A DNA stretch of 64,000 bases from Rhodospirillaceae bacterium (GTDB taxonomy: Bacteria; Pseudomonadota; Alphaproteobacteria; TMED109). Location of the stretch: the NCBI GenBank assembly GCA_902615805.1, contig CACMQH010000001.1, positions 93,222 through 157,221 on the forward strand, written 5' to 3'. The translations under genes were made by a program, and so were the position numbers. Positions 45,842 through 56,091 of the stretch are shown here, in pieces (position 1 is the stretch's first letter; the number at the start of each line of letters is the position of its first letter). Below the pieces are notes generated by a model. The model saw nothing but the letters and a program-made list of their open reading frames with translations. It was not told where the DNA came from and did no database searches.

Positions 45842-46799
45842 AAGTAGCATTTTCAATATTAATTTTTTTTATAGTTTCCTTAAAAAAATTTGGCAAAGAA
45901 GCTTTAAAAAAATATTTGTTATTATTTAATACAAATTGAATTTCTTTTGCATGAAGGTGCATTTTTTCATTTGATACTTCTTTATTATCATTATTAATAC
46001 TATTATACTTATAATCTCCTAATATAGGATGATTAATACTTTGCAAATGCACTCTTATTTGGTGTTTTCTGCCTGTCTTTGGGTAAACTTCTAAAAGAGA
46101 TAATCCTTTTTTGTAATCAATTACTTTATAGCTAGTTTCTGCTTTTTCCTTGCTGTAAGGGTCTATAACCATTTTTTCCATACCTGCTATTTTTTTCTTT
46201 GTTACAGGTAAAGTAATTTTTCCTATTATTTTATTTAACTTACCTTCAACAATGGCTAAATATTTTTTTTTAATCTTATTTTCTTTAAAAAGCATTGTTA
46301 TATTTTGAGCTACTTCCTTTGTTTTTGCTAATAGCAATATTCCAGATGTGTTTTTATCTATTCGATGAACTAACCTAATAGAACTATTATTCTCACATAA
46401 TATAGGTAAAATTAAGTCAATATTAAAATTAACATTATTCCCTCCTTGAACTGGAATTCCATAAGGTTTATTAATGACTAATAAAAAATTATCTTCAAAA
46501 ATTACGTTTTTTTTTATATCAGCTATTTGCTTTTTATATTTTATTAGTATGCTAGATATATCTTTTTTAAATTTATTCTCAGTTATTGAATTGTTACTAT
46601 ATACAATTTTGTCAGCTTCATTAACTTTGTAATTAGACTTTACTTTTCTATTATTAACTTTAAAAAAACCAATTCTTATAAGTTTTTGTATTTTGATAAA
46701 ACTTAAGCTATTAAATTTTTTTAGTAAAATTTTATCTAACCTAATTCCTATATCTTCTTTTTTAATATTAAGGGAAGCTAAACTTTTTTTTTCAGTCAT
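45834..46799 (-). CDS. 23S rRNA pseudouridine synthase, RluC/RluD family
   Basis: RluA-family pseudouridine synthase, 321 aa. An S4 RNA-binding domain (IRLDKILLKKFNSLSFIKIQKLIRIGFFKVNNRKV) is followed by the catalytic domain with KPYGIPVQGG, the aspartate in LVHRIDKNTSGILLLAKT, and ETSYKVI...EVYPKTGRKHQIRVHLQSINHPILGDYKYN. Order of RluC over RluD is suggested by the KxGIPVQGG pattern and by the ATP12 neighbour, but not certain. It precedes the ATP12 gene with an eight-base overlap. Confidence 0.88.
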   Translation of the reverse strand: MTEKKSLASLNIKKEDIGIRLDKILLKKFNSLSFIKIQKLIRIGFFKVNNRKVKSNYKVNEADKIVYSNNSITENKFKKDISSILIKYKKQIADIKKNVIFEDNFLLVINKPYGIPVQGGNNVNFNIDLILPILCENNSSIRLVHRIDKNTSGILLLAKTKEVAQNITMLFKENKIKKKYLAIVEGKLNKIIGKITLPVTKKKIAGMEKMVIDPYSKEKAETSYKVIDYKKGLSLLEVYPKTGRKHQIRVHLQSINHPILGDYKYNSINNDNKEVSNEKMHLHAKEIQFVLNNNKYFFKASLPNFFKETIKKINIENATYE

Positions 46800-46852
46800 A
46801 ATGAAAAATTAATGGCTAAAATTTTTCTTCACATTCTTACCTAAAAAAAGTT

Positions 46853-47299
46853 TTACTTAGTTAGAACACCTTCTGTGCTTTTATCATTCTTTACTTCTTC
46901 AGTTTGACTTTTTTTGGGAACATCCTGATTTTTTTCTGCAACATTTCTATCTACGAGCTCAATTACTGCCATCGGTGCAGCATCTCCAAATCTCATACCT
47001 TTTTTTAATATTCGCACATATCCTCCTGCTCTATTTTTATATCTTTCAGGAAGCTCATTAAATAGTTTACTAATATTAGCATCTCTAGGCAACTTTGATA
47101 TTAACTGCCTTCTAGCATGGAGTGTCCCTTTTTTAGCTATAGTAATCAATTTCTCAACTATAGGTCTTAAATCTTTTGCTTTTGGAACAGTAGTAATAAT
47201 TTGTTCATATTTAATTAAAGAAGCTGCAAGATTTTTAAACATAGCTTTCCTATGAGCACTAGTCCTATTTAGTTTTCTACCTTTTAATCTATGCCTCAT
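46853..47299 (-). CDS. rplQ: Ribosomal protein L17
   Basis: Large-subunit protein near the exit tunnel, 148 aa. The start [34 protein letters not shown] is unmistakable. The last 25 or so residues ([19 protein letters not shown]...) form a charged tail beyond the E. coli length of 127. Last gene of the alpha operon, 19 bases after rpoA. I see no clear terminator in the 53 bases before rluC, so readthrough is possible. Confidence 0.97.
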   Translation of the reverse strand: MRHRLKGRKLNRTSAHRKAMFKNLAASLIKYEQIITTVPKAKDLRPIVEKLITIAKKGTLHARRQLISKLPRDANISKLFNELPERYKNRAGGYVRILKKGMRFGDAAPMAVIELVDRNVAEKNQDVPKKSQTEEVKNDKSTEGVLTK

Positions 47300-47317
47300 A
47301 ATAAACTCCTATAAAAA

Positions 47318-48334
47318 TCAGTATGGGTCTTCTACTTGCTTAGCCAGAGTCTCAATATTATCAGGAGGCCAGTTTTCAATATTCATACCCAGACCTAATC
47401 CCATATGAGACAACACTTCTCTAATTTCGTTCAGCGATTTCCTTCCAAAATTTGGAGTTCTTAACATCTCATTTTCTGATTTTAATACTAAATCTCCAAT
47501 GTATATTATATTATCATTTTTAAGACAATTTGCTGACCTTACTGAAAGCTCTAGCTCATCAACCTTTCTTAATAAATTTGGATTAAGCCGTGGCTCAGTA
47601 TCTTCAATATTTTCTTCTACTTGCTCTTCCTCTTCAAAGTTTACAAATAATAGAGCTTGGTCAGATATAATTCTTCCGGCCAAAGCTATAGCATCTTCAG
47701 GTATAATAGTACCGTTAGTTTCAATATTCATAGTAAGCTTATCATAGTCTGTATCCTGACCGACTCTTGTATTTTCAACTTTATAAGAAACATTTTTAAT
47801 AGGACTGAAAATTGAATCAACAGGTATTAAACCTATGGGACTGTCAGTTTTTCTATTTTGTGAAGATGGTAAATATCCTTTTCCTTCATTCACCGTAAGT
47901 GTCATCTTGAAATCAACATCTTTATTGATATTACATATTGTTAATTCTGGATTTAATATTTCAACATTAGCCACCTCTGTTATCATTGAAGCAGTAACTT
48001 CACAGGGACCTTTAACTGATAGCTCTAATTTTTTTTCTCCTGGTTCTAATATTTTGACAGCTAATTGTTTAACATTAAGAGTTATTTCAACTACATCTTC
48101 AGCTACTCCAGGGATAGAAGAAAATTCATGTAAGACCTGATCAAATTTTACGGCAGTAACAGCTGCTCCTCTTATGGATGACAGCAATACTCTTCTAAGT
48201 GCGTTACCTAGAGTAAGTCCAAAACCTCTTTCTAAAGGTTCAACTACTAATGTAGCTTCTTTATTTTTTTCATTACCGGCAATAAATTCAATTCTTGACG
48301 GCTTTATAAGTTCTTGCCAATTTTTCTGTAGCAC
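47318..48334 (-). CDS. rpoA: RNA polymerase alpha subunit
   Basis: Core transcription subunit, 338 aa. The N-terminal dimerisation domain has [29 protein letters not shown], and the C-terminal domain [68 protein letters not shown] carries the UP-element/activator surface. Start is GTG with SD AGAGGAT. Normal length. Confidence 0.98.
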   Translation of the reverse strand: MLQKNWQELIKPSRIEFIAGNEKNKEATLVVEPLERGFGLTLGNALRRVLLSSIRGAAVTAVKFDQVLHEFSSIPGVAEDVVEITLNVKQLAVKILEPGEKKLELSVKGPCEVTASMITEVANVEILNPELTICNINKDVDFKMTLTVNEGKGYLPSSQNRKTDSPIGLIPVDSIFSPIKNVSYKVENTRVGQDTDYDKLTMNIETNGTIIPEDAIALAGRIISDQALLFVNFEEEEQVEENIEDTEPRLNPNLLRKVDELELSVRSANCLKNDNIIYIGDLVLKSENEMLRTPNFGRKSLNEIREVLSHMGLGLGMNIENWPPDNIETLAKQVEDPY

Positions 48335-48377
48335 AATATATCCTCTTAAATAAAGTTTTCAAATTATAATTACGATA

Positions 48378-48761
48378 TTAAACTCTTCTTCTTTTAGGTG
48401 GCCTGCAACCGTTATGTGGAATAGGCGTAACATCCTTAATAGAAGTTATAATAAAACCTGTTGATTGTAGAGCCCTTAACGCTGACTCTCTTCCTGATCC
48501 AGGACCTCTTACCTCTATTTCAAGAGTTTTAACTCCATTATCTTTTGCTTTTTTTCCAGCATTTTCAGCAGCTAATTGTGCTGCAAAAGGGGTTGACTTT
48601 CTAGACCCTTTAAACCCTTCAGCTCCTGCCGAAGACCATGAAATTGTATTACCTTTTGTATCTGTAATAGTAATAATTGTATTATTAAAAGTAGCATTGA
48701 CATGGGCAATGCCTACAGGAATATTTTTTTTTATCTTTTTTTTCTTAGTTTCAGTTGCCAT
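48378..48761 (-). CDS. rpsK: Ribosomal protein S11
   Basis: Platform protein of the 30S subunit, 127 aa. [40 protein letters not shown] and [18 protein letters not shown] are canonical. Lies 11 bases downstream of rpsM. Confidence 0.98.
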   Translation of the reverse strand: MATETKKKKIKKNIPVGIAHVNATFNNTIITITDTKGNTISWSSAGAEGFKGSRKSTPFAAQLAAENAGKKAKDNGVKTLEIEVRGPGSGRESALRALQSTGFIITSIKDVTPIPHNGCRPPKRRRV

Positions 48762-48772
48762 ACTCTTTCCTT

Positions 48773-49144
48773 TTAAGCTTTCTTTTTACCTGCTACAGGG
48801 CTAGATTTACCTTTTCTAGTTCGCGCATTTGTATGGGTTCTTTGCCCCCTTACAGGAAGCCCTTTCCTATGCCTTAAACCTCTATAACAACCCAAATCAA
48901 CTAAACGCTTTAAATTTACTGCATTATCTCTTCTTAAATCGCCTTCTACTACATAGCTTTTATCTATTAAATCTCTAATTGTAGTTAATTCTTGCTCAGT
49001 TAGAGCATTTACTCTTTTCGATGGATCTAGTTTAGCATCTTCACAGATCTTTTTTGCTCTAGTAGTTCCTATTCCAAAAATGTAAGTAAGAGCTACTTGT
49101 ACTCTTTTTCCACTAGGTATATTTACTCCCGAAATTCTAGCCAA
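48773..49144 (-). CDS. rpsM: Ribosomal protein S13
   Basis: 30S head protein, 123 aa: [25 protein letters not shown] at the start and [12 protein letters not shown] at the C-terminal tail. The start is TTG with SD AGGAG six bases upstream. It opens the alpha operon and has its own near-consensus promoter at 49186-49213. No rpmJ gene lies between it and adk. Confidence 0.98.
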   Translation of the reverse strand: MARISGVNIPSGKRVQVALTYIFGIGTTRAKKICEDAKLDPSKRVNALTEQELTTIRDLIDKSYVVEGDLRRDNAVNLKRLVDLGCYRGLRHRKGLPVRGQRTHTNARTRKGKSSPVAGKKKA

Positions 49145-49185
49145 TTTTTACTCCTAAAAGAAAAATTTTTAATATGAAGTTCAAT

Positions 49186-49213
49186 ATTATAGTCATGCTA
49201 TCATGCAAGTCAA
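49186..49213 (-). promoter_or_regulatory. Near-consensus sigma70 promoter for the alpha operon
   Basis: Minus strand TTGACT, a 16-base spacer (TGCATGATAGCATGAC) and TATAAT, in the 72-base gap between adk and rpsM. This predicts a leader of about 35 bases before the rpsM start. The spacer holds a small inverted repeat, GCATGATAGCATG. It is the best promoter I can read in the window. Confidence 0.75.
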
Positions 49214-49216
49214 TAT

Positions 49217-49768
49217 TCAAATTGCACCTATAACTTTTTTTATATCCTCTGAGACTTTTTCTATTTCCTGCATTCCATCAATATTAAATAATATTTTTCT
49301 TTCTTCATAGAACGGAATTAATGGCTGTGTCTCTGAATTATAAGTTTTAAATCTATTTTTTATTATATCTGGTTTATCATCTTCTCTAGCACGGTCAATT
49401 AATCTTTTTATTATCTCTTCTTCATCAACTTTTATTCTCAAAACATAATCTAATTTATTGTTAGTACTTAATAATAAATCTAATTTCTCCGCTTGATTTA
49501 CTGTCCTCGGAAAACCATCTAATATAAATCCTTTTTTGCAGTCATCTTTTGCTATTCGCTCCTCAACTATAGAAAGCACTATCTGATCTGACACTAAACC
49601 TCCACTTTCCATTATATTCTTTGCTTTCAAACCTATTTCTGATCCTGAACTAACTGCACTTCTCAACATATCACCTGTTGACAAATGAGGAATAGATAAA
49701 GATTCAGATATAAAAATAGCTTGTGTACCTTTTCCACAACCCGGAGGACCAAATAATATAATACGCAA
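49217..49768 (-). CDS. adk: Adenylate kinase (short form)
   Basis: Interconverts ATP, AMP and ADP. P-loop GPPGCGKGTQ at residues 7-16, AMP-binding LSTGDMLRSAV, GFILDGFPRT, and the LID RLIDRAREDDKPDIIKNRFKTY. At 183 aa it lacks the long zinc-type LID of the 214-aa enzymes, as in other alphaproteobacteria. TTG start immediately after the secY stop, with AGGAAGG upstream. Last gene of the spc operon here. Confidence 0.96.
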   Translation of the reverse strand: MRIILFGPPGCGKGTQAIFISESLSIPHLSTGDMLRSAVSSGSEIGLKAKNIMESGGLVSDQIVLSIVEERIAKDDCKKGFILDGFPRTVNQAEKLDLLLSTNNKLDYVLRIKVDEEEIIKRLIDRAREDDKPDIIKNRFKTYNSETQPLIPFYEERKILFNIDGMQEIEKVSEDIKKVIGAI

Positions 49769-51109
49769 TTAATACCTTCCTCTTAGCTTAGCCTTTTTAA
49801 TAAGACCTTCATACTGATGTGCAATTAAATGAGAGTGAACTTGTGCAACGGTATCCATAGTAACCGTAACCACAATTAACAAACTTGTACCACCCAAATA
49901 AAATGGCACAGAATATTTAGATATTAATATCTCTGGCAATAAACAAACTGCACTAAGATAAGCCGAACCTATAACAGTAAGTCTTGTTAATACATAATCG
50001 ATATAATTTGCAGTTGGTTCTCCTGGTCTAATTCCTGGTACAAAGCCACCATTATTTTTGAGATTATCAGCAGTGTCCTGAGCATTAAATACTACACTAG
50101 TATAAAAAAAGGCAAAAAAGACTATTGCTAACACATACAACAACATATATAAAGGTTGCCCCCTTCCCAATAGTGCGGTTATGTCCATAAGCCAATTTGG
50201 GCCACTACCTGCATTAATACTCAAAGCTGTAACTGGTAATAATAAAATTGATGATGCAAAAATAGGAGGTATTACCCCTGCTGTATTTATTTTCAATGGT
50301 AAGTGACTAGACTGACCACCCATTATTTTCATACCAACTTGTCTTTTAGGATATTGTATTATTATCCTTCTTTGACCTCTTTCCATAAAAACTATAAAAG
50401 TTATAACTAATGCAGCTAATATTAAAAAAAATAAAATTAATAGACCAGATAATGCACCAGTCTTCCCAAGCTCTAAAGTTGAAATTAATGCTGAAGGTAG
50501 TTCAGCTACAATACCGGCCATTATTATTAACGATATTCCATTACCAATTCCCCTTGCTGTAATTTGTTCTCCTAGCCACATCAAAAATATTGTTGCTCCT
50601 GTTAAAGTAATTACAGTTGATAACTTGAAGAAAATACCTGGATTATCTACTGCTGGCCCTTGTGAATTAGTCATTCCTTCTAATCCTGTTGCAATACCTA
50701 AAGCTTGTACAGCAGCCAAGAAAACTGTTCCATATCTGGTATACTGAATAATTTTTTGCCTTCCAGAGTCTCCATCTTTTTTTAATTGTGCTAAATGAGT
50801 AGAGGCAGTACTCATTAACTGTATGATAATTGACGCTGAAATGTAGGGCATAATATTTAAAGCAAAAATTGACATTCTACTCAATGCTCCTCCCGCGAAC
50901 ATATCAAACATTCCCAAGATACCCCCAGTATTTTGGTTAAAAATATCATCTAAGGCCCCTGGGTTAATACCTGGTATTGGAATATAAGTACCAAGCCTAT
51001 AAACTATTAAAGCTAATAATGTAAATATTATTCTTTGTTTTAATTCAGTCGCTTTAGCTATTGCTCCAAAGTTAACTGAGGATGCTAACTGTTCAGCTGC
51101 AGATGGCAT
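49769..51109 (-). CDS. secY: Protein translocase channel subunit SecY
   Basis: Ten-helix channel of the Sec translocon, 446 aa. GTYIPIPGINPGALDD, GILGMFDMFAGGALSRMSIFALNIMPYISASIIIQL, the ribosome/SecA-binding loop GQRRIIIQYPKRQVG and GFVPGIRPGEPTANYIDYVLTRLT are standard. SD AGGAGATATC. Follows rplO by nine bases. Confidence 0.98.
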   Translation of the reverse strand: MPSAAEQLASSVNFGAIAKATELKQRIIFTLLALIVYRLGTYIPIPGINPGALDDIFNQNTGGILGMFDMFAGGALSRMSIFALNIMPYISASIIIQLMSTASTHLAQLKKDGDSGRQKIIQYTRYGTVFLAAVQALGIATGLEGMTNSQGPAVDNPGIFFKLSTVITLTGATIFLMWLGEQITARGIGNGISLIIMAGIVAELPSALISTLELGKTGALSGLLILFFLILAALVITFIVFMERGQRRIIIQYPKRQVGMKIMGGQSSHLPLKINTAGVIPPIFASSILLLPVTALSINAGSGPNWLMDITALLGRGQPLYMLLYVLAIVFFAFFYTSVVFNAQDTADNLKNNGGFVPGIRPGEPTANYIDYVLTRLTVIGSAYLSAVCLLPEILISKYSVPFYLGGTSLLIVVTVTMDTVAQVHSHLIAHQYEGLIKKAKLRGRY

Positions 51110-51118
51110 TGATATCTC

Positions 51119-51631
51119 CTAATTCTTTTTAACTTTTTCTTCTTTACTTACTTTTTTTTCGGCTTTTTTTTGAACTTTTTCGTTATAATCTATTTTTCCT
51201 TTTTTATCACTAATAAGCTTAATTGCACTTTGAGAAGCTTTATCCACTTTCAAATTTAAGGAATGATTAGTTTTTCCATTACCTAGTATTTTTACCAATA
51301 CATTTTTATTTCTAATTAACCCTGCTTTAAAAAAATCTTCATTAGTTATTTCTTTTTTTGCATCAATTTTTTTATCAGTTATGGCCTTATCTATGTCACC
51401 AATATTTATGACCGAATATTCAGTTCTAAAACGATTTTTAAACCCTCTCTTTGGAAGTCTTCTGTGCAAGGGCATTTGTCCTCCTTCAAATCCCTTTATT
51501 GCTACTCCTGATCTAGACTTTTGTCCTTTGTGCCCTGCACCAGAAGTTTTGCCAGTGCCAGATCCAATACCCCTGCCAACTCTTTTAGGTTTTTTTATTG
51601 AGGCTTTATCTACTATTGTGTTTAACTTCAT
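51119..51631 (-). CDS. rplO: Ribosomal protein L15
   Basis: 50S assembly protein, 170 aa. KPKRVGRGIGSGTGKTSGAGHKGQKSRSG and GFEGGQMPLHRRLPKRGFKNRF are canonical. A lysine/glutamate-rich tail (KVQKKAEKKVSKEEKVKKN) makes it about 25 residues longer than E. coli L15. Starts two bases after rpmD. Confidence 0.97.
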   Translation of the reverse strand: MKLNTIVDKASIKKPKRVGRGIGSGTGKTSGAGHKGQKSRSGVAIKGFEGGQMPLHRRLPKRGFKNRFRTEYSVINIGDIDKAITDKKIDAKKEITNEDFFKAGLIRNKNVLVKILGNGKTNHSLNLKVDKASQSAIKLISDKKGKIDYNEKVQKKAEKKVSKEEKVKKN

Positions 51632-51633
51632 CG

Positions 51634-51825
51634 CTAATCCATTATTTCATATTTAACTAAGTGTTTAACTTTTTTTACCATTCCAAATATACTGTCGTTA
51701 TAAGGCAAAACTCTAGTTCTATTAATTTTATTTAAACCTAATCCAATTAAACATTTTTTCTGATAACCCTGTCTACCAATTGGGCTAGCAATTTGTACAA
51801 CCCTAATTGTCTTTTGCTTAGACAT
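51634..51825 (-). CDS. rpmD: Ribosomal protein L30
   Basis: A 63-aa 50S protein: [51 protein letters not shown] matches L30. Overlaps the end of rpsE by eight bases. Confidence 0.95.
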   Translation of the reverse strand: MSKQKTIRVVQIASPIGRQGYQKKCLIGLGLNKINRTRVLPYNDSIFGMVKKVKHLVKYEIMD

Positions 51826-52369
51826 CCTTTTTATTTTCCTGCTTTTTTTCTATTTTACTTTTACCAAAAATACTACTGACTTTTAAACCTCTCCTAGCGG
51901 CAATATTTCTTGGAGACTGTATATTTTGTAATCCATTAAATGTTGCACGCACCATATTATAAGGACTAGAGCTACCAATAGATTTTGACACAACATCTTG
52001 AACACCTAATGTTTCAAAAACTGCTCTCATAGGCCCACCAGCGATTATTCCTGTTCCAGGTGGCGCACTCCTTAGAATAACCTTTGATGCTCCGTGTCTA
52101 CCTTTGACATCATGGTGAATAGTTCTACCTTCTTTTAAAGGAATTCTAATAAGTTTATTTTTTGCCTGGTCTGTAGCTTTTTTAATTGCTTCTGGAACTT
52201 CTCTTGCTTTTCCTGTTCCAAAACCAACTCTTCCCTTATTGTCTCCTACAACAACTAAAGCAGCAAAGCCAAAACGTCTACCTCCCTTGACTACTTTTGC
52301 AACTCTATTAATTCCTACTAACTTATCAGTTAACTCTTGTCCATCACTAGTATTAAATTCTTTAGCCAT
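51818..52369 (-). CDS. rpsE: Ribosomal protein S5
   Basis: 30S fidelity protein, 183 aa. [40 protein letters not shown] and [43 protein letters not shown] are canonical. SD AGGAAA lies upstream; overlaps rpmD. Confidence 0.98.
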   Translation of the reverse strand: MAKEFNTSDGQELTDKLVGINRVAKVVKGGRRFGFAALVVVGDNKGRVGFGTGKAREVPEAIKKATDQAKNKLIRIPLKEGRTIHHDVKGRHGASKVILRSAPPGTGIIAGGPMRAVFETLGVQDVVSKSIGSSSPYNMVRATFNGLQNIQSPRNIAARRGLKVSSIFGKSKIEKKQENKKDV

Positions 52370-52378
52370 ACAGTTTTC

Positions 52379-52747
52379 CTAAAATTTTAACCCTTCTTTT
52401 CTAGCAGCTTCTGCTAGAGCCTTTACTCTTCCGTGGTATAGGTACCCTCCTCTATCAAAATATACCTCTTTTATACCTTTTTCTTTAGCTTTTTTTGCTA
52501 TGTCACTACCTACAGCATTAGCCGTTTTAATGTTACCTGTCTTATCTCCTACTTGCTTTTTTATATCTTTATCTAAACTAGAAGATGCTAAAAGAGTTGA
52601 TTGTTTTTCATCATCTATAATTTGCGCATATATATTTGAGTTACTCCTAAATACAGAAAGTCTAATATTTTTTGTACAACTATTTTTAAGCCTAAATCTT
52701 GTTCTAGCCTTTCTTTTATTGTAAAGATATTTGCTTTTATTACTCAT
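52379..52747 (-). CDS. rplR: Ribosomal protein L18
   Basis: 5S rRNA-binding protein, 122 aa: [30 protein letters not shown] and [25 protein letters not shown]-type C-terminus. The N-terminus ([16 protein letters not shown]) is basic. Starts one base from the rplF stop. Confidence 0.97.
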   Translation of the reverse strand: MSNKSKYLYNKRKARTRFRLKNSCTKNIRLSVFRSNSNIYAQIIDDEKQSTLLASSSLDKDIKKQVGDKTGNIKTANAVGSDIAKKAKEKGIKEVYFDRGGYLYHGRVKALAEAARKEGLKF

Positions 52748-53281
52748 CTATTTTTTCTTACCTTCTTTTCTTCTAATAACTTCGTCACTATACCTAACAC
52801 CCTTACCTTTATATGGTTCAGGTTTTCTTAAGGCCCTTACTTCAGATGCAAACTGACCAACTTTTTGTTTATCTATTCCTGATATAGATATCTCTGTAGG
52901 TTTCTTACAGTTAACTTCTAAATCATTAGGAACAGCTAGTTTTATATCATGACTATACCCTAATTGTAAAGTTAATATGCCATCACCTACTGATGCTCTA
53001 TAACCTACTCCATTAATTACTAAACTTTTTGTAAATCCCTCTTCTACTCCTACTACCATATTATTAATTATAGTTCTAATTAAACCCCAAGCACCTTTAG
53101 CGGACTTGGTGTTATTTTTAGGAGACACTAATATTTTATTATCTTCTTTAACTATTTTGACTGAGTCGGGAAAGCTATTTTTAAGTTCTCCTTTTTTTCC
53201 TTTAACCAAAATAGTATTATTCAAAATGTTTATATCTACCCCTTGAGGTAAAAGTACTGGTTGTTTTCCTACTCTAGACAT
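52748..53281 (-). CDS. rplF: Ribosomal protein L6
   Basis: 50S protein near the factor-binding site, 177 aa from MSRVGKQPVLLPQGV; C-terminal RKPEPYKGKGVRYSDEVIRRKEGKKK is canonical. The ORF track starts ten codons earlier inside rpsH; the ATG at 53281, one base after the rpsH stop and 11 bases after AGGG, fits the family start. Confidence 0.97.
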   Translation of the reverse strand: MSRVGKQPVLLPQGVDINILNNTILVKGKKGELKNSFPDSVKIVKEDNKILVSPKNNTKSAKGAWGLIRTIINNMVVGVEEGFTKSLVINGVGYRASVGDGILTLQLGYSHDIKLAVPNDLEVNCKKPTEISISGIDKQKVGQFASEVRALRKPEPYKGKGVRYSDEVIRRKEGKKK

Positions 53282-53282
53282 A

Positions 53283-53678
53283 TTAATAAACCCTACACAA
53301 TATTTCACCACCTAAATTAGCATTTTGAGCAGCAAAGTTTGTCATTACGCCCTTAGAGGTAGATAAAATAGTAATTCCCATATTATTTTTAAATGAAGGC
53401 ATAGTTTTCACAGAAGAGTAAACTCTCATTCCAGGCTTCGAAACTCTTGAAATCTCTTTTATTACCGGTTTACCATCAAAATATTTTAAAGAAATTTCAA
53501 GTTGCTTACCCTTTTCATCTTCAATAATCTCAAATCCCCTAATGTAACCTTCTTCTTGTAAAACTTTAAGTATAGCTACTTTAATTTTTGATGCAGGACA
53601 AGCTATCTTTGGCTTCCTAACCATTTGTCCATTTCTAATTCTTGTTAATAAATCACTTATTGGATCTGTCATTGTCAT
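53283..53678 (-). CDS. rpsH: Ribosomal protein S8
   Basis: 16S-binding protein and, in E. coli, translational repressor of the spc operon; 131 aa. TDPISDLLTRIRNGQMVRKPKIACPASKIKVAILKVLQEEGYI and GVMTNFAAQNANLGGEILCRVY (usual SDREARxxxxGGExLCxVW is altered to TNFAAQNANLGGE). AGG lies nine bases before the first ATG. Confidence 0.97.
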   Translation of the reverse strand: MTMTDPISDLLTRIRNGQMVRKPKIACPASKIKVAILKVLQEEGYIRGFEIIEDEKGKQLEISLKYFDGKPVIKEISRVSKPGMRVYSSVKTMPSFKNNMGITILSTSKGVMTNFAAQNANLGGEILCRVY

Positions 53679-53695
53679 AATTAAAACCTATACTG

Positions 53696-54001
53696 TTACC
53701 AACTTGCCTTAGTCATTCCTGGTATCTGACCAGATGCTGCAAGTTCTCTCAATGCTATTCTAGATAATTTTACCCTTCTGTAAAAACCTCTAGGCCTACC
53801 TGATAATTCACACCTATTCCTTACTCTTGTAGAACAACCGTTTCTTGGTAAAGAAGATAGTTTCATAACTGCTTCAAACCTATCTTCCTGACTAGTTTTC
53901 TTGTCCATTATCAACTTCTTCAACTCCATCCTTTTATTCCTAAATCTTTCAACTTTCTTAATTCTAGATTTATTTTTTTCTATAGCACTTTTCTTAGCCA
54001 A
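53696..54001 (-). CDS. rpsN: Ribosomal protein S14
   Basis: 101-aa 30S protein of the long, zinc-free type: no CxxC pair, with [54 protein letters not shown]. The TTG start is preceded by AGGAGAAGG. 12 bases after rplE. Confidence 0.97.
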   Translation of the reverse strand: MAKKSAIEKNKSRIKKVERFRNKRMELKKLIMDKKTSQEDRFEAVMKLSSLPRNGCSTRVRNRCELSGRPRGFYRRVKLSRIALRELAASGQIPGMTKASW

Positions 54002-54013
54002 AACCTTCTCCTA

Positions 54014-54550
54014 CTAATTAATTGGTAAATTAAAACTTTTGAGTAACTCTAGTCCTTGCTCATCATTTTTAGCAGAGGTAACTATAGTAATATCCATACC
54101 CCTCAATGAGTCTAAGTTATCATAATCAATTTCAGGAAAAACTATTTGTTCTTTTAGACCTAAAGAATAATTTCCTTTTCCATCAAAACTTTTTTTAGAT
54201 AGGCCTCTAAAGTCTCTTACTCTAGGTAATGCAATGTTCACTAATCTATCCAAAAATTCATACATTTTTTGTTTTCTAAGCGTTACTTTAACACCCACAT
54301 TAACTCCTTCTCTTAACTTAAAGCCAGCCACCGACTTTCTAGCTGAGGTTATAACTGGTTGTTGACCACTAATTAGTTTCAAATCATTAACAGCACCATC
54401 TATTTTTCCTTTATCTTGTGAAGCTTCTCCTACCCCCATATTTATAGAAATTTTTTCTATTTTGGGAATAGCCATATCATTTTTAAAACCTAATTTTTCC
54501 TTCAGGTTTTTTTTAATCTCAGCTTCATATAACTCTTTAAGCCTAGCCAT
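54014..54550 (-). CDS. rplE: Ribosomal protein L5
   Basis: 5S rRNA-binding protein, 178 aa. [52 protein letters not shown] and [33 protein letters not shown] are canonical. Starts within one base of the rplX stop. Confidence 0.98.
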   Translation of the reverse strand: MARLKELYEAEIKKNLKEKLGFKNDMAIPKIEKISINMGVGEASQDKGKIDGAVNDLKLISGQQPVITSARKSVAGFKLREGVNVGVKVTLRKQKMYEFLDRLVNIALPRVRDFRGLSKKSFDGKGNYSLGLKEQIVFPEIDYDNLDSLRGMDITIVTSAKNDEQGLELLKSFNLPIN

Positions 54551-54873
54551 TATTTATCTATAACCTCATTAGTTAGTTTACTTACCCTTACTTTCCTACC
54601 ATCTTCTAATATCTTATATCCTATTTTAGATGGTTTTTGTTTTTTTTCATCATAAAAGGCAATATTTGATATATTAATCATAGCTTCTTTTTCTATAATA
54701 CCACCAGCTGAGTTTTGAGAAGGTTTTGTATGTCTTTTAACCATATTAGCACCTCTAACTAAAGCCTTATTTTCATTAGGCAACACTTTAAGGACCTCAC
54801 CTACAGTACCTTTGCTTTTTCCAACGGTTACAATAACTTTATCTCCTTTTCTTATTTTTATTTTGAGATTCAT
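54550..54873 (-). CDS. rplX: Ribosomal protein L24
   Basis: 50S assembly initiator, 107 aa. [25 protein letters not shown] is the KOW motif; [35 protein letters not shown] follows. One-base overlaps on both sides. Confidence 0.97.
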   Translation of the reverse strand: MNLKIKIRKGDKVIVTVGKSKGTVGEVLKVLPNENKALVRGANMVKRHTKPSQNSAGGIIEKEAMINISNIAFYDEKKQKPSKIGYKILEDGRKVRVSKLTNEVIDK

Positions 54874-55241
54874 TATAACACCTCAGGTGCAAGAGAAATA
54901 ATTTTCATAAATTTCTTGGCTCTTAATTCTCTGGTTACCGGACCAAATATTCTTGTTCCAATTGGTTCTAATTGCTTGTTTATTAGTACGGCTGCGTTTT
55001 TGTCAAATCTAATGGCACTTCCATCGTTTCTTCTAATTTCTTTGGCCGTTCTAACAATTACAGCTTGATGAACATCGCCTTTTGATACTTTTCCTTTAGG
55101 GATAGCTTCTTTTATAGAAACTATAATTATATCCCCAACACTAGCAAATTTTCTCTTAGATCCTCCAAGTACCTTTATACATTGCACTCTCCTTGCTCCA
55201 GAGTTATCTGCCACTTCTAAGTTAGTCTCATTATGTATCAT
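54873..55241 (-). CDS. rplN: Ribosomal protein L14
   Basis: 122-aa 50S protein at the subunit interface: [37 protein letters not shown] and [30 protein letters not shown] are canonical. Overlaps rpsQ by four bases. Confidence 0.98.
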   Translation of the reverse strand: MIHNETNLEVADNSGARRVQCIKVLGGSKRKFASVGDIIIVSIKEAIPKGKVSKGDVHQAVIVRTAKEIRRNDGSAIRFDKNAAVLINKQLEPIGTRIFGPVTRELRAKKFMKIISLAPEVL

Positions 55242-55480
55242 GATCTTTTCTCATTGTTAACTACTTTCCATGTTTTTAATTTTGATATAGGTCTAGTCTC
55301 TTCAATCAAAACTTTATCCCCCACTCTCAAAGCATCTGTTTCATCATGGGCGTGATATTTTTTAGACCTTTTAATATACTTTTTATAAATTGGATGTTTA
55401 AAAGTTCTCTCTACTTCTACAACTACAGTTTTCTTATTCGTTGCTTTGCAGATAGTTCCACTAAGAATTCTTTTAGGCAT
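55238..55480 (-). CDS. rpsQ: Ribosomal protein S17
   Basis: 80-aa 16S-binding protein: [40 protein letters not shown] and [23 protein letters not shown]. Overlaps rpmC by eight bases. Confidence 0.97.
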   Translation of the reverse strand: MPKRILSGTICKATNKKTVVVEVERTFKHPIYKKYIKRSKKYHAHDETDALRVGDKVLIEETRPISKLKTWKVVNNEKRS

Positions 55481-55673
55481 TTTCCTTTTTCCTCTTTAAA
55501 TTTAAAAAAGTATTTATTCTAGCTATTTCTTTTCTTACCGCTTTAAACCTTGAAGGCTTTTCTAATTGTCCCATAGACTTTTGAAAGCGAAGGTTCATAC
55601 GTTCCTTCATATAAGTTTTTAACATTGTTTCTAGTTCATCATGCGTTTTATTCTGTAGGTCTGATTTTGGCAT
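55473..55673 (-). CDS. rpmC: Ribosomal protein L29
   Basis: 66-aa exit-tunnel protein: helix [46 protein letters not shown]. One-base overlap with rplP. Confidence 0.95.
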   Translation of the reverse strand: MPKSDLQNKTHDELETMLKTYMKERMNLRFQKSMGQLEKPSRFKAVRKEIARINTFLNLKRKKENA

Positions 55674-56089
55674 TAAAGTTTTATTCCTCTTGTAATAAAT
55701 TTAGTTGAAATGGGAAGTTTAGCCGCACCTAATTCAAATGCTCTTTTGGCCAGAGCTTCGTCAATACCATCTAATTCAAATAGTATTCTTCCTGGCTTGA
55801 TTCTACATGCCCAATATTCAGGAGTACCTTTTCCTTTACCCATTCTAACTTCAGTAGGTTTTTGAGACACTGGAACATCAGGAAAAACTCTAATCCATAC
55901 CCGACCTTGTCTTTTAATGTGTCTAGTTATTGCTCTTCTTGCAGCCTCAATTTGTCTCGCTGTTATTCTATCAGGCTGCATTGCCTTTAAACCAAAGGCT
56001 CCGAAATTTAAAGTTGTTCCACCTTTAGCATTTCCATGAATTCTTCCCTTATGTGCTTTTCTAAATTTTGTTCTTTTTGGTGATAACAT
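55673..56089 (-). CDS. rplP: Ribosomal protein L16
   Basis: 138-aa 50S protein near the A site: [71 protein letters not shown] is canonical. Two bases from rpsC. Confidence 0.98.
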   Translation of the reverse strand: MLSPKRTKFRKAHKGRIHGNAKGGTTLNFGAFGLKAMQPDRITARQIEAARRAITRHIKRQGRVWIRVFPDVPVSQKPTEVRMGKGKGTPEYWACRIKPGRILFELDGIDEALAKRAFELGAAKLPISTKFITRGIKL

Positions 56090-56091
56090 CT

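Noticed and set aside
49145-49216. rpmJ (L36) between adk and rpsM
   Set aside because: The gap has no frame with the L36 cysteine/histidine pattern; it holds a promoter instead. Alphaproteobacteria usually keep rpmJ elsewhere.
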